Source: Glaciecola sp964643575 | GTDB lineage: Bacteria > Pseudomonadota > Gammaproteobacteria > Enterobacterales > Alteromonadaceae | NCBI GenBank assembly: GCA_964643575.1 | Contig: CAZXTD010000003.1 | Location: 5,156-69,155 of the forward strand | DNA: 64,000 nt | Reading direction: 5' to 3' | Part shown: positions 46,572 to 55,753 of the stretch, piece after piece | Layout: each line of letters opens with the position of its first letter | How positions within the stretch are numbered: position 1 is the first letter of the stretch | Program-made: the position numbers and the translations under genes | Notes under the pieces: generated by a model | Seen by the model: only the letters and a program-made list of their open reading frames with translations | Database searches by the model: none | Told to the model about the DNA's origin: nothing

Positions 46572-48747
46572 TTGCGAATACCGTATGGTAGTGTACAAAA
46601 GAAATATGAAACGCAAAGTTTACTTCATCTTATGCAAGGTATCGATTCGTCAGTTTCTGAAGAAATTGATTCACATCCGGAAAGCGAAATTTCCTACATC
46701 TTGGGTGACTTTTTAGTACTTACCCAGTCAAAAATACTCCTTAAGTCGGGCGAAGAAGTCACGATAGAGCCTCAAGTGCTAGAAGTGCTTATATACATGT
46801 GTGAAAATGCATCGCATTACGTACTTTTACAAGACTTACACGATAATGTTTGGAAAGAGAGAGTAGTAAGCGATGCTGCAGTACGTCGCTCCATAAGTAA
46901 ACTAAGAGCTCTTTTGTCAGACGGAACCGAGCAACAATATATTAAATCTCAACACAAAAGAGGTTACAAACTCGATTATAATGTTGAAAAGAAGACGCTG
47001 AACCTACCATCGCTATTGTCAGACTACTCAGCAAAAAACACTTCTAAGCCCCTTTCTGATTTAAAGAACACGTTTACGAATAATGCTGTTTCCAAACGCT
47101 TAATTTATGCGGCTCTATTGTTACTATGTTTGATAACTTATTTTGGCTTCCAGAGTATTCAAGAAGACAAAGTATTTTCAAATTTAGTAGATTTTCCGGG
47201 TGAAAAAGTACATGTCACAGTAAGTGAAAGCGGAAAATATATTGCTTTTGCAGGCAAGGTATTTGACTTTCAAGGTTATCAATTATTTATAGCAGAGACT
47301 GACACGCTAAAGGTTAGGCAGGTAACAAATGATGCCAACAATATTGTGCGAGCCGCAATTGATGAGAGTTCAGGATACGTGTACTTTATAGATATGAGTT
47401 TAGGCCAGTCTAAACTGAGTCGAGTAGCAATAGATCAACAAACTTACTCGCCACCAGAAGTGCTTATAGATGATTACTATTTACTATCTGACGTAGACGT
47501 TGCGAATGATGGTGAAAGTTTATACTTTTCTGGTGTAAAAGAAAAAAATCAAACTAGNNNNNNNNNNTCAATATTCTTCTGAACAAGTAATTGCGATTAC
47601 TGAAGCCCAAGCGAAAGGAGAGCATGACTATCGGGTTGCACTAAACTCGGACAAGAAGCTACTTGCCGTTGCGACAACAAAAAACCGAGGTACGGAACAA
47701 GAAGTTACCGTGTATAACATTCAAAATTGGAGTGTAAAGACACGTATATTGCACCCTAATCCTATTTACTCTCTTATTTTTGATAAAAACAATAACTTCT
47801 ATATTCTTGATACTGACCAATTAACCAAAATAAACATTGGTACAGGTGAAAAAACGATTGCTAAGGATATTGAATTAGATGGGGTCATAGGAGTAGATTT
47901 ATTATCTGAAGGGCAATTTGTCGCTTTAAAAATAAAAAAGAAAGACAAAATTTATATTGAGATATCGTTACCTGAGTTTAACGCAAATACCCAAAGACTA
48001 GTCGAAAAAGGAAAACAATCGATACAACAATTAGCGTTTTCACACATCGACAATACATACTTTATCATTGAAGAAAATGATGGCGTGAATACGCTGTCGA
48101 TTAGACCTAATAATGGGAAAGACAAACAAGTCTTATTAGAAACAACAATGTCGATGAGGATTGTGGAAGCTTCATCAGACGGAAGTAAAATGCTAATGTT
48201 CATTGATGGCTTGCTTGCACTGTTTGACACACTCAATGGAGAAATTGACTACATATCAACAGGAAGTGAACATTTGTATAACGATGCTGCTTTTTCGTTA
48301 GACGACCGGGCTGTTTATTATGGAATCCAAACAAATGCCAGTTGGCAGGTTCGACGATATGACTTATCTAGCAAGATGTCAGACACTTTAATCCCTGGCT
48401 TCAAATCACTTAGAGAAGTAAATAATGGATTACTGCTAGTTGGAGAAAACGGTAAGTTATTTTTTTCTGAAAGTCTTGACAGTGTAAGTGCAAAAACACC
48501 CCTGTTAGATATCTATATCGAACCGCCTTGGCATTCGGTGAATGACTATGTTTATTGGAACGACTTTGATGGTAAGCATATTGTTTTCAATGCTTACAAT
48601 TTCAAAACCGACACTTTAACCTCTTCACTGTTTAGTAAATCTCACGTTGAGCACGAATTTGATGTCAATCCGAACGGAACTAATGCCTTATTAATTCGCA
48701 CTAACTTGCCCGATACCGATATTCAAGTTGTTAGTCCAACTTTTTAA
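46572..48747 (+). CDS. CadC/ToxR-like regulator with TolB-like periplasmic propeller (gap inside)
   Basis: About 720 residues across a 10-N gap. The N-terminal OmpR-type winged helix has EPQVLEVLIYMCENASHYVLL, DAAVRRSISKLRALLSDG and YIKSQHKRGYKL. One membrane helix follows (LIYAALLLLCLITYFGFQSI), then a periplasmic series of TolB/WD-like blades, for example GKYIAFAGKVFDFQGYQLFI. The frame on both sides fits if the true gap is a multiple of three, so it is one gene. The start is TTG 46572 or ATG 46632. It follows the terminator of the peptide cluster and is a likely envelope sensor for it. Confidence 0.82.
47558..47567. other. Assembly gap (10 N) in the CadC-like regulator gene
   Basis: Ten N. 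Codon phase on both sides is restored only if the true gap length is divisible by three, including zero. With zero bases the flanks would join as an in-frame Ser codon. Confidence 0.95.
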
Positions 48748-48808
48748 TATGCGTAACTTTGATTTTGATATCTTCTAAAACAGTTTCAAATATATGTCTT
48801 GTGCCATG

Positions 48809-49948
48809 TTAAACCTTCGGCACGACCTTATAAACACCTTTACCATCAACACCAACATAAACATAGCCATCGGGGCTAATGCTTAAACTGCGAACGCGCC
48901 CAATGCCTTCAAATAAGCTAGAATGCCCAGTTACGTCATTGCCGTCCATTTGCACCAATACGACTTGCGCAAACTTAAGCGAGCCCACCAGCATATGGCC
49001 GTTCCATTCAGGATAATTATCGCTGTCTACAAATACCATGCCTGAAGGTGCGATTGACGGCGTCCACTGCCAATCTGGCTGGGCCATGCCTTGTTTAGCT
49101 GTGATGTCTGTAAAGCTTGTGCCGCTGTAATTAATGCCGTAAGAAATCACTGGCCAGCCATAGTTAAGTGATTTTTGAATACGGTTTAATTCGTCGCCAC
49201 CGCGCGGGCCATGCTCGTGCGTCCAAATATCACCTGTTTTAGGGTGCTTAGCCATACCTTGCGGATTACGGTGACCATAAGAATAAACACTCGGGTTAGC
49301 ACCTTCTTGACCAACAAAAGGATTGTCTTTTGGAATGCTGCCATCGTAATTAATACGATGCACTTTACCGGCGTCTCTGTCTAAACGTTGCGGATTAACG
49401 TCGCGCTCGCCCCTATCGCCAATCGTAAAGTATAAAAAGCCATCGTTGTCAAACTCTAAACGGCTGCCAAAGTGGCGAGAGTTAGTATCGTTGGGGCCTG
49501 CCTCAAAAATAACTTCGACATTAGTTAAGGCCATCTCATTTTTATCAAATTTGGCTCTAATTATCGATGCATTGCTGCCCTCTTCTTCACCTTCAAATCC
49601 TGAGTAGGAAATGTATAACCAACCATTTGACGCGTAATCAGGGTGCTTTTCAATATCAAGCAGGCCGCCTTGGTTTCGGGCGTCTACTTTTGGTACGCCA
49701 GCGATTTTTTCTTCGTGCATTTCACCGTTACTGATGAGGCGCAAATCGCCGCTTCTGTCGGTTACCAGCATATCTGTTTCGTTTAACCAAACCATTCCCC
49801 ATGGCACAACTACGCCATTGGTAACATTGACTAACTCATATTTTGTGTCGCTGTCGTTTGGAGTTATAGCAGGTGAATCAACTTGACTATTTGCGCAAGC
49901 AGTAATGCCAGTAAAAGAGAGAGCGATGACTAATGAACGAATTTTCAT
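48809..49948 (-). CDS. PQQ-dependent sugar dehydrogenase family lipoprotein
   Basis: About 379 residues from ATG 49948, which has AGGAAT at good spacing. A longer frame to 50005 lacks this. The signal ends in a lipobox-like ITAC, so it is probably a lipoprotein. The beta-propeller has VPWGMVWLNETDMLVTDRSG, GLLDIEKHPDYASNGWLYISY, YFTIGDRGERD, SYGHRNPQGMAKHP and WTHEHGPRGGDELN, matching the YliI/soluble aldose dehydrogenase family. It would oxidise sugars in the periplasm with PQQ. Confidence 0.9.
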   Translation of the reverse strand: MKIRSLVIALSFTGITACANSQVDSPAITPNDSDTKYELVNVTNGVVVPWGMVWLNETDMLVTDRSGDLRLISNGEMHEEKIAGVPKVDARNQGGLLDIEKHPDYASNGWLYISYSGFEGEEEGSNASIIRAKFDKNEMALTNVEVIFEAGPNDTNSRHFGSRLEFDNDGFLYFTIGDRGERDVNPQRLDRDAGKVHRINYDGSIPKDNPFVGQEGANPSVYSYGHRNPQGMAKHPKTGDIWTHEHGPRGGDELNRIQKSLNYGWPVISYGINYSGTSFTDITAKQGMAQPDWQWTPSIAPSGMVFVDSDNYPEWNGHMLVGSLKFAQVVLVQMDGNDVTGHSSLFEGIGRVRSLSISPDGYVYVGVDGKGVYKVVPKV

Positions 49949-50309
49949 GGTGTATTCCTGATTAAAAGACGTAATAAATACACTTTTAGGCACAGAAGAG
50001 TTCAATTTTTGATGTACAAAGCTAAATAAGAGGCAAGTAAAATTTATATCGATAGGCTAAACGAGTATGAGGTCAAAACAACTTATTTTCTACTGTATTC
50101 TATACTTAGCAACGAACTTGTAATAGTGGAAGGAAATAACTACAATGGTCAAATTAAGTCTTTTTTAGTCACCTTCAGTCATTAAAAGCATATATAATAA
50201 TTTAATATAACAAAAATAATGTTTATAATTTTTTGTTTTAGGCGTATTTTAGAATCGTACATAAGTTTTTGCAAAACACGGTACATATAACCACTTAAGG
50301 GACAACACT
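49949..50309. other. AT-rich intergenic region between the sugar dehydrogenase and pntA
   Basis: About 360 bases with no supported gene. It should contain the two divergent promoters. TAAGGGACA precedes the pntA start. No notable repeat seen. Confidence 0.5.
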
Positions 50310-51884
50310 ATGGCTGTAATTGGAACACCAAAAGAAACCTATAAGAGCGAAGCTAGAGTCGCCATGACGCCAGAATCGGCTCGACAAATACAAAAACTCG
50401 GGCACACCTGCATTATTCAAAGTGGTGCTGGTCAATTAGCAGGATTTTCTGACGCCTTATACAAAGAAGCAGGCGTTGAAGTTGTTAAGACTGCCAAAGC
50501 ACTATGGGAAAAGTCGGATATTATTAGTAAAGTCCGCGAGCCCAATACGAAAGAACTCGCACATTTAACTGCAAACAAAACCCTAATTAGTTTTTTTAAT
50601 CCTGCTGGCAATACCGCTGGTATGGATGCTGCAAAAGACGCTAAAGCCGCCGTAATTGCTATGGAAATGGTACCGCGTATTTCGCGCGCCCAAAAAATGG
50701 ACGCATTGAGTTCAATGGCAAATATTGCAGGCTACCGAGCAGTTATTGAAGCAGGAAATAATTTTGGTCGTTTTTTTACAGGCCAAATTACCGCTGCTGG
50801 CAAAGTACCGCCTGCCAAGGTGTTAGTTGTAGGTGCTGGTGTGGCGGGTCTTGCAGCAATTGGCGCTTCTACTTCTTTGGGCGCAATAACCTATGCCTTT
50901 GATGTTCGCCCAGAAGTAGCTGAACAAGTTGAAAGTATGGGGGCGGAGTTTGTTTATTTAGATTTTAAAGAAGAACAACAAGACGGCGCAGAAAGCGGCG
51001 GCTATGCCAGTGTGTCGTCTCCTGAATTTAGAGAAGCACAACTAAGCAAATTTAGAGACATTGCACCTGACATCGATATTGTCATAACCACTGCCCTCAT
51101 TCCAAACCGAGATGCGCCTAAGCTTTGGTTAGAAGACATGGTTGCTGCAATGAAACCGGGCTCAGTGATCATTGATTTAGCCGCAGAACGTGGCGGAAAC
51201 GTTGAGGGAACAATTGCTGACGAAAAAGTAGTGACTGATAACAACGTTACGATTATCGGTTATACCGACTTCCCCTCACGCATGGCTTCACAAGCAAGTA
51301 GCTTATATTCAACCAATATTCGCCATATGCTAAGTGATTTAACACCCGACAAAGACGGTAATATTAACCACAACATGGAAGATGACGTGATCCGCGGGGC
51401 AACGGTAAGCTTTGGTGGTGAAACCACTTTTCCACCACCACCGCCTAAGGTGAAAGCCATCGCGGCACAGAAAAAGCCCGAAGTAAAAGAACCCACGCCT
51501 GAAGAAATAAAAGCTAAAGAAATAGCCGATTTCAAAAAAGCCACCCGCAATCAAGTGACCTTGTTAGGTATTGGTACTGTGCTTTTACTGGCTGTGGGCA
51601 GCGTTGCGCCCGCTAGCTTTATGCAGCACTTTATTGTGTTTGTGCTGGCGGTTTTTGTTGGCTTTCAAGTTATTTGGAATGTGAGTCATTCGTTACACAC
51701 GCCATTAATGGCGGTGACTAATGCGATTTCTTCAATCATTATTTTAGGGGCTTTAATGCAAGTCGGCTCTGGGTCTTGGTTGGTGATTGCGCTGGCAAGC
51801 TTGGCCATATTTATGGCTGGCATTAATATATTTGGTGGCTTTTTGGTCACGCGTCGCATGCTTGCCATGTTTCAAAAGTCTTAA
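50310..51884 (+). CDS. pntA: NAD(P) transhydrogenase subunit alpha
   Basis: A 524-residue proton-translocating transhydrogenase subunit that moves hydride between NADH and NADP with the proton gradient. The soluble NAD(H) domain has GTPKETYKSEARVAMTPES, EMVPRISRAQKMDALSSMA, VLVVGAGVAGLAAIGAS and VIIDLAAERGGNVE. A Pro- and Lys-rich linker (about 370-400) leads to four membrane helices. It is fused as in E. coli PntA. pntB follows 12 bases later. Confidence 0.97.
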   Translation: MAVIGTPKETYKSEARVAMTPESARQIQKLGHTCIIQSGAGQLAGFSDALYKEAGVEVVKTAKALWEKSDIISKVREPNTKELAHLTANKTLISFFNPAGNTAGMDAAKDAKAAVIAMEMVPRISRAQKMDALSSMANIAGYRAVIEAGNNFGRFFTGQITAAGKVPPAKVLVVGAGVAGLAAIGASTSLGAITYAFDVRPEVAEQVESMGAEFVYLDFKEEQQDGAESGGYASVSSPEFREAQLSKFRDIAPDIDIVITTALIPNRDAPKLWLEDMVAAMKPGSVIIDLAAERGGNVEGTIADEKVVTDNNVTIIGYTDFPSRMASQASSLYSTNIRHMLSDLTPDKDGNINHNMEDDVIRGATVSFGGETTFPPPPPKVKAIAAQKKPEVKEPTPEEIKAKEIADFKKATRNQVTLLGIGTVLLLAVGSVAPASFMQHFIVFVLAVFVGFQVIWNVSHSLHTPLMAVTNAISSIIILGALMQVGSGSWLVIALASLAIFMAGINIFGGFLVTRRMLAMFQKS

Positions 51885-51896
51885 GGAGAATAGCAA

Positions 51897-53333
51897 ATGG
51901 ATTATGGATTAACGACGGCGGCATACGTTGCTGCAGCTGTTCTTTTTATCTTGTCATTAGGTGGTTTATCAGATCAAGAAAGCGCCAAACGCGCGGTTTG
52001 GTATGGTATTGCGGGCATGACTTTAGCGGTAATTGCCACCTTAGTTGGCCCCGGTGAAGGCCTTTGGGGTTTGTCGGTAGTTTTGATTGCCGCAGGCGGT
52101 ATTATTGGTTTTTACGTCGCCAAAAAAGTACAAATGACCGAAATGCCACAACTCGTTGCCGCGATGCACTCGCTAGTTGGGCTAGCAGCGGTGTTTGTAG
52201 GCTTTAATGCATTTATCGAGCTTGAGCGCGTGCTCGCTATGGGCAGCTTTGAACAACGGTCACTTGAGGGTTTTGCTGCTCTTTTAGCGAAAAAGAGTGA
52301 AGTTGAGCAAAGCATACTCAAAGTGGAAGTGTTTTTAGGTATCTTTATTGGTGCGGTTACCTTTACCGGCTCTGTTGTTGCCTTCGGTAAATTGGCGGGT
52401 AAGCTCAGCTCAAAAGCAGAAAAGCTCCCCGGTGGACACTTTTTAAATGCAGGCGCCGCTATTTTAAGCCTTATTTTGTTGTTTAGCTTTATTAATGGCG
52501 CCGGTGTGTGGACCCTAATTTTAGTGGCCTTACTCGCGTTCTTTATCGGTTATCACCTCATTATGGGAATTGGCGGTGCTGATATGCCAGTGGTAGTGTC
52601 GATGCTAAACAGTTACTCAGGTTGGGCAGCCGCCGCAATTGGGTTTTCGCTAGGTAATGACTTGCTGATTGTTGTTGGTGCACTGGTTGGTTCATCAGGC
52701 GCAATTTTAAGTTACATTATGTGTAAGGCGATGAATCGCTCGTTTATTTCCGTTATTTTGGGCGGTTTTGGTAATACACAAGGCCCTGCTATGGAGGTTG
52801 AAGGCGAACAAGTCGCGATTGACTCAGACGGCGTGGTTGCAGCTCTTGAAGATGCCGACAGCGTAGTAATTGTGCCAGGTTATGGTATGGCAGTGGCACA
52901 AGCCCAACAAGCTGTAAGCGAACTTACCAAGCGCTTACGCGCTAAGGGTAAAGAAGTAAGGTTTGCAATACATCCAGTTGCAGGCCGCTTGCCCGGTCAT
53001 ATGAATGTATTACTCGCTGAAGCGAAAGTACCGTATGACATTGTGCTTGAAATGGACGAAATTAACGAAGATTTTGCGCAAACCGATGTAGCCATTGTCA
53101 TTGGCTCAAACGACATCGTTAACCCAGCAGCTCAAGAAGACCCCAACTCACCTATTGCTGGCATGCCGGTGTTAGAAGTGTGGAAAGCGAAACAAGTCTT
53201 TGTATCTAAACGCGGCCAAGGAACTGGCTACTCAGGTATCGAAAACCCTTTGTTTTATAAAGAAAATACGCGTATGTATTACGGTGATGCTAAGGCGAGT
53301 ATCGACAAATTGTTGTCTCAACTGGACGCTTAA
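51897..53333 (+). CDS. pntB: NAD(P) transhydrogenase subunit beta
   Basis: A 478-residue partner of PntA. The N-terminal two thirds are membrane helices, including GFYVAKKVQMTEMPQLVAAMH and MGIGGADMPVVVSMLNSYSGW. The C-terminal NADP domain has VVIVPGYGMAVAQAQ, HPVAGRLPGHMNVLLAEA and NPAAQEDPNSPIAGMPVL. Length and motifs are normal. AAGGAGAA precedes the ATG. A terminator follows the stop. Confidence 0.97.
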   Translation: MDYGLTTAAYVAAAVLFILSLGGLSDQESAKRAVWYGIAGMTLAVIATLVGPGEGLWGLSVVLIAAGGIIGFYVAKKVQMTEMPQLVAAMHSLVGLAAVFVGFNAFIELERVLAMGSFEQRSLEGFAALLAKKSEVEQSILKVEVFLGIFIGAVTFTGSVVAFGKLAGKLSSKAEKLPGGHFLNAGAAILSLILLFSFINGAGVWTLILVALLAFFIGYHLIMGIGGADMPVVVSMLNSYSGWAAAAIGFSLGNDLLIVVGALVGSSGAILSYIMCKAMNRSFISVILGGFGNTQGPAMEVEGEQVAIDSDGVVAALEDADSVVIVPGYGMAVAQAQQAVSELTKRLRAKGKEVRFAIHPVAGRLPGHMNVLLAEAKVPYDIVLEMDEINEDFAQTDVAIVIGSNDIVNPAAQEDPNSPIAGMPVLEVWKAKQVFVSKRGQGTGYSGIENPLFYKENTRMYYGDAKASIDKLLSQLDA

Positions 53334-53358
53334 TTACTATAGTTTAATACAATATCAT

Positions 53359-53392
53359 TACCCGCTTTGTTTCTATCAAGGCGGGTATTTTG
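53359..53392 (+). terminator. Rho-independent terminator after pntB
   Basis: TACCCGCTTTG (53359-53369) pairs with CAAGGCGGGTA (53377-53387) with one G-U, followed by TTTT. Confidence 0.85.
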
Positions 53393-53468
53393 TATACGCG
53401 CGAGTAGTATCTCGATTTTATGGGCAATATTCAGTGATGTATAAATTCTACGTTTGATGCCGAAAACT

Positions 53469-53488
53469 TGTATGACGGTCGTCATACA
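53469..53488. promoter_or_regulatory. Perfect inverted repeat upstream of the toxin-antitoxin genes
   Basis: TGTATGACG-GT-CGTCATACA has 9-bp perfect arms, 42 bases before the antitoxin ATG. This is a typical autoregulatory operator position for a ribbon-helix-helix antitoxin. Confidence 0.6.
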
Positions 53489-53530
53489 GCTATGATGTAC
53501 CAATCAGTAAAATAAACATCAGGCAACCCT

Positions 53531-53794
53531 ATGTCACGGATTAACGCTAGGCTCGACAAAGATCGTCTTGAAAAGTTAGAAGCACTCAAAAAAAATCTCA
53601 ATGCATCAACGACTGAAGTTGTTTTGCAAGCACTAGATGAACTGCATGAGAAGCAAATGGGTAACAGTGAAAATAAAATTCACGCCCTCTTAAACAGCGG
53701 ATTTGTTGCCTGTGGTGAGGCCGAGTACGACTTATCCTCAAATCACAAAGAATATTTACAAGATGATTTAGCGAAAAAATATGATAATCGTTGA
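53531..53794 (+). CDS. Ribbon-helix-helix antitoxin
   Basis: An 87-residue protein. The first 45 residues have the pattern of a CopG/RHH DNA-binding domain: SRINARLDKDRLEKLEALKK (strand then helix) and ASTTEVVLQALDELHEKQ. The C-terminal half is acidic and would wrap the toxin. It overlaps the PIN toxin gene by 14 bases, the usual coupled order. A perfect inverted repeat upstream suggests autorepression. Confidence 0.82.
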   Translation: MSRINARLDKDRLEKLEALKKNLNASTTEVVLQALDELHEKQMGNSENKIHALLNSGFVACGEAEYDLSSNHKEYLQDDLAKKYDNR

Positions 53795-54200
53795 TACAAG
53801 CTATTGGCTCGCATTGGCCAATAAAAATGATCAATACCATGAGTTAGTCTTGAACAAGACGCAATACATTAATGATACGCTAATCACCACTTGGCCCGTG
53901 ATCACCGAAACTTGTCACATGTTACTCAGTCGACTAGGTGTAAATGCTCAAATCAAATTTGTACAAAATATTACCTCTTTTTGCGACGTGTTTGAGTTGC
54001 AAAAAAAACATTTAAATCAATGTGCCGCGCTTATGTTGAAATACAAAGACTTGCCTATGGATTTGACAGACGCTTCGCTTGTGGTGCTTGCTGAAGAGTT
54101 GAATGAAGGCAAAATTTTGAGTACCGATAAACGAGATTTTGATATTTACCGTTTCAAAAACCATCATCCTTTTTCTAATTTATTGTTCGATAATCAATAG
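53781..54200 (+). CDS. VapC-like PIN-domain toxin
   Basis: A 139-residue PIN ribonuclease. The acidic residues are in place: Asp5 (IIVDTSYWLAL), Glu43 (WPVITETCHML), Asp94/Asp97 (MDLTDASLVVLAEEL) and Asp116 (ILSTDKRDFDIYR). VapC-type toxins cut tRNA or rRNA and are held by the antitoxin encoded just before. The full length and intact site suggest a working pair. The target RNA is unknown. Confidence 0.88.
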   Translation: MIIVDTSYWLALANKNDQYHELVLNKTQYINDTLITTWPVITETCHMLLSRLGVNAQIKFVQNITSFCDVFELQKKHLNQCAALMLKYKDLPMDLTDASLVVLAEELNEGKILSTDKRDFDIYRFKNHHPFSNLLFDNQ

Positions 54201-54262
54201 TTAAACAAGCTGATCTTTTAGTTGGATTAGCCAAATAACAAAAAGCTAGGTACTCTCCCTAC

Positions 54263-54457
54263 TTAACAGTCTCGATAATCTTCTGCCTTTGCATCCCTGA
54301 AAATCTCAGTGGTGAGTAGCCTTTTGTAACGCCTTTGTCGCCGCCTCGCTTTAGCTGGGTTCGCTCGCCAGCTGGCGCGTTTGTCTCGCACCACTTCGTC
54401 AATATCTTCAGCAAAGTTTATGTTTTTGGCATCGCGAGGAGATGTTCTTTTGTTCAT
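54263..54457 (-). CDS. Small Arg-rich protein of unknown function
   Basis: A 64-residue strongly basic protein. GGAGATTCAT precedes the ATG at good spacing. It contains VVRDKRASWRANPAKARRRQ and RRYKRLLTTEIFRDAKAED. It starts 12 bases after the stop of the 112-residue gene, as third member of the coq7 run. It could bind nucleic acid or ribosome. No family recognised. Confidence 0.6.
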   Translation of the reverse strand: MNKRTSPRDAKNINFAEDIDEVVRDKRASWRANPAKARRRQRRYKRLLTTEIFRDAKAEDYRDC

Positions 54458-54469
54458 ATGAATCTCCGT

Positions 54470-54808
54470 TTAATTAAACAATGTTAGTTGTTTATCTTTA
54501 CTTATTTTTCGCCAAAGTAGCGAATTGCGATTAAGTACAAATAAATCTAACTCGCCAGAAATAACATCGAGGCACATAGATTCTGCGTGCACTAGCTGCG
54601 TATCGGTCATATTCAGGTAAGCAGGTGGCGCTATAAACTCTGTCCACTGCCCGCCACACAAATTATCGAGCACTATGCGCTGAAAACAATGATTTTCAGT
54701 GACCGGCGAGGCTAGGTTCCTGGCGGAAACTAACGCTGGAAGTTTCTCAGATGTTAGATATAAATAATTTTGTTGTAGGACTTGTCTTTGTTTGAGCGAA
54801 AGCGTCAT
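54470..54808 (-). CDS. Conserved-looking 112-residue protein of unknown function
   Basis: A soluble, mixed alpha/beta protein with SLKQRQVLQQNYLYLTSEKL, SPVTENHCFQRIVLDNLCGG, WTEFIAPPAYLNMT and LFVLNRNSLLWRKISKD. Two Cys near the middle and one later. It lies 11 bases after coq7 and 12 before the Arg-rich gene, all on the minus strand, which supports it as real. I cannot name the family. Confidence 0.65.
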   Translation of the reverse strand: MTLSLKQRQVLQQNYLYLTSEKLPALVSARNLASPVTENHCFQRIVLDNLCGGQWTEFIAPPAYLNMTDTQLVHAESMCLDVISGELDLFVLNRNSLLWRKISKDKQLTLFN

Positions 54809-54819
54809 GTTTCGAGCAC

Positions 54820-55371
54820 TTATATTCTCTTAGCAAGCACAACCGCACCTGCAGAACCTTTGCCAATAAGCATACCCCACCATTTCATAAGGCGTGTGGG
54901 CTTTGTTGTCATTAATTGCAACGCTTCTTGCATGTGGTGGCGTTCATCTGCGTGGTACTCTTTCATCTTTTTCATAAATGAAACCATAACAGGGTGAGCA
55001 TCGGTGCGTAACAGTTCTATTTGCTCGCGATAATGTTCATCCACAAAAGATTCAACGCAATAAATTGTGTAAAAAACGTAGTCTTTGCCGAATAAAGCGG
55101 GCAGCGCCCCTGTTATAAAACCAGCCACAGCCCAAAATAGAAGCAGCAAACTTCCCCTAAAGTGATGAATAATCTCCTCGAAACCTGCTAAATGCTGTTT
55201 TTCAGTCTTTAGATGTTGTTGCGCAAATTGGCGAATGTCTTCATCACCTCTGAACCAATTTACAAATAGGATTCCTCGGTAAATCCAAACCGCGCCTGCC
55301 TCACCGGCATGGCTCGCTCTTAACTCTGCTTTACTTAAGCAAGATAGCCTTGTCGACTTGACTGTTTCCAT
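54820..55371 (-). CDS. coq7: Demethoxyubiquinone hydroxylase, Coq7 family
   Basis: A 183-residue di-iron hydroxylase of ubiquinone synthesis. The carboxylate and His ligands are in order: Glu24 in HAGEAGAVWIYRG, Glu57-x-x-His60 in KTEKQHLAGF, the middle CVESFVDEHYREQ, and YHADERHHMQEAL near the end. A hydrophobic helix (LLLLFWAVAGFITGALPALF) would rest on the membrane. It is a little shorter than the typical 200-215 residues. First gene of a three-gene run. Confidence 0.9.
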   Translation of the reverse strand: METVKSTRLSCLSKAELRASHAGEAGAVWIYRGILFVNWFRGDEDIRQFAQQHLKTEKQHLAGFEEIIHHFRGSLLLLFWAVAGFITGALPALFGKDYVFYTIYCVESFVDEHYREQIELLRTDAHPVMVSFMKKMKEYHADERHHMQEALQLMTTKPTRLMKWWGMLIGKGSAGAVVLAKRI

Positions 55372-55753
55372 AAGCGTCTCTATTTCATGAATATGTCATT
55401 TTTACCACATAAAACATAAGTAGATCAGCGGCGACATGCGAGAGGACATAATCGCCGATACGAGCGTAAAAAATTAGGTACGCAAGTTAAAAACTGAGAA
55501 ACTAAACACTCACGGGTCGTGTGCTTATTGAAAATCCAAGACAGGTTCTTTGTGACCTCTTTTGTATAGTTCTCGACATCCTTTTCAAATTTGGATTTTT
55601 TACTACTGTGCCATATTTTATATTGATTGGGTTATGACGGAATTGAATGCGGTTAAACGCTCGATTAGCAAAGATCAAAAACTTTTCGGCGCTACCATAA
55701 GTGCCAGTGAAAATCGAATAGGCAGCTTCCTCGTCGATTGTTATATCTTGAGC
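55372..55753. other. Intergenic region between coq7 and the second LytTR regulator gene
   Basis: About 380 bases. An open frame on the plus strand from 55635 or 55562 runs into the regulator gene, but it has no good ribosome site or family resemblance, so I do not call it. A CGGCGA/TCGCCG pair near 55428-55457 is the only structure I see. Confidence 0.45.

Noticed and set aside
53200..53457. 85-residue open frame over the end of pntB
   Set aside because: It lies in a shifted frame over the conserved pntB C-terminus and the terminator.
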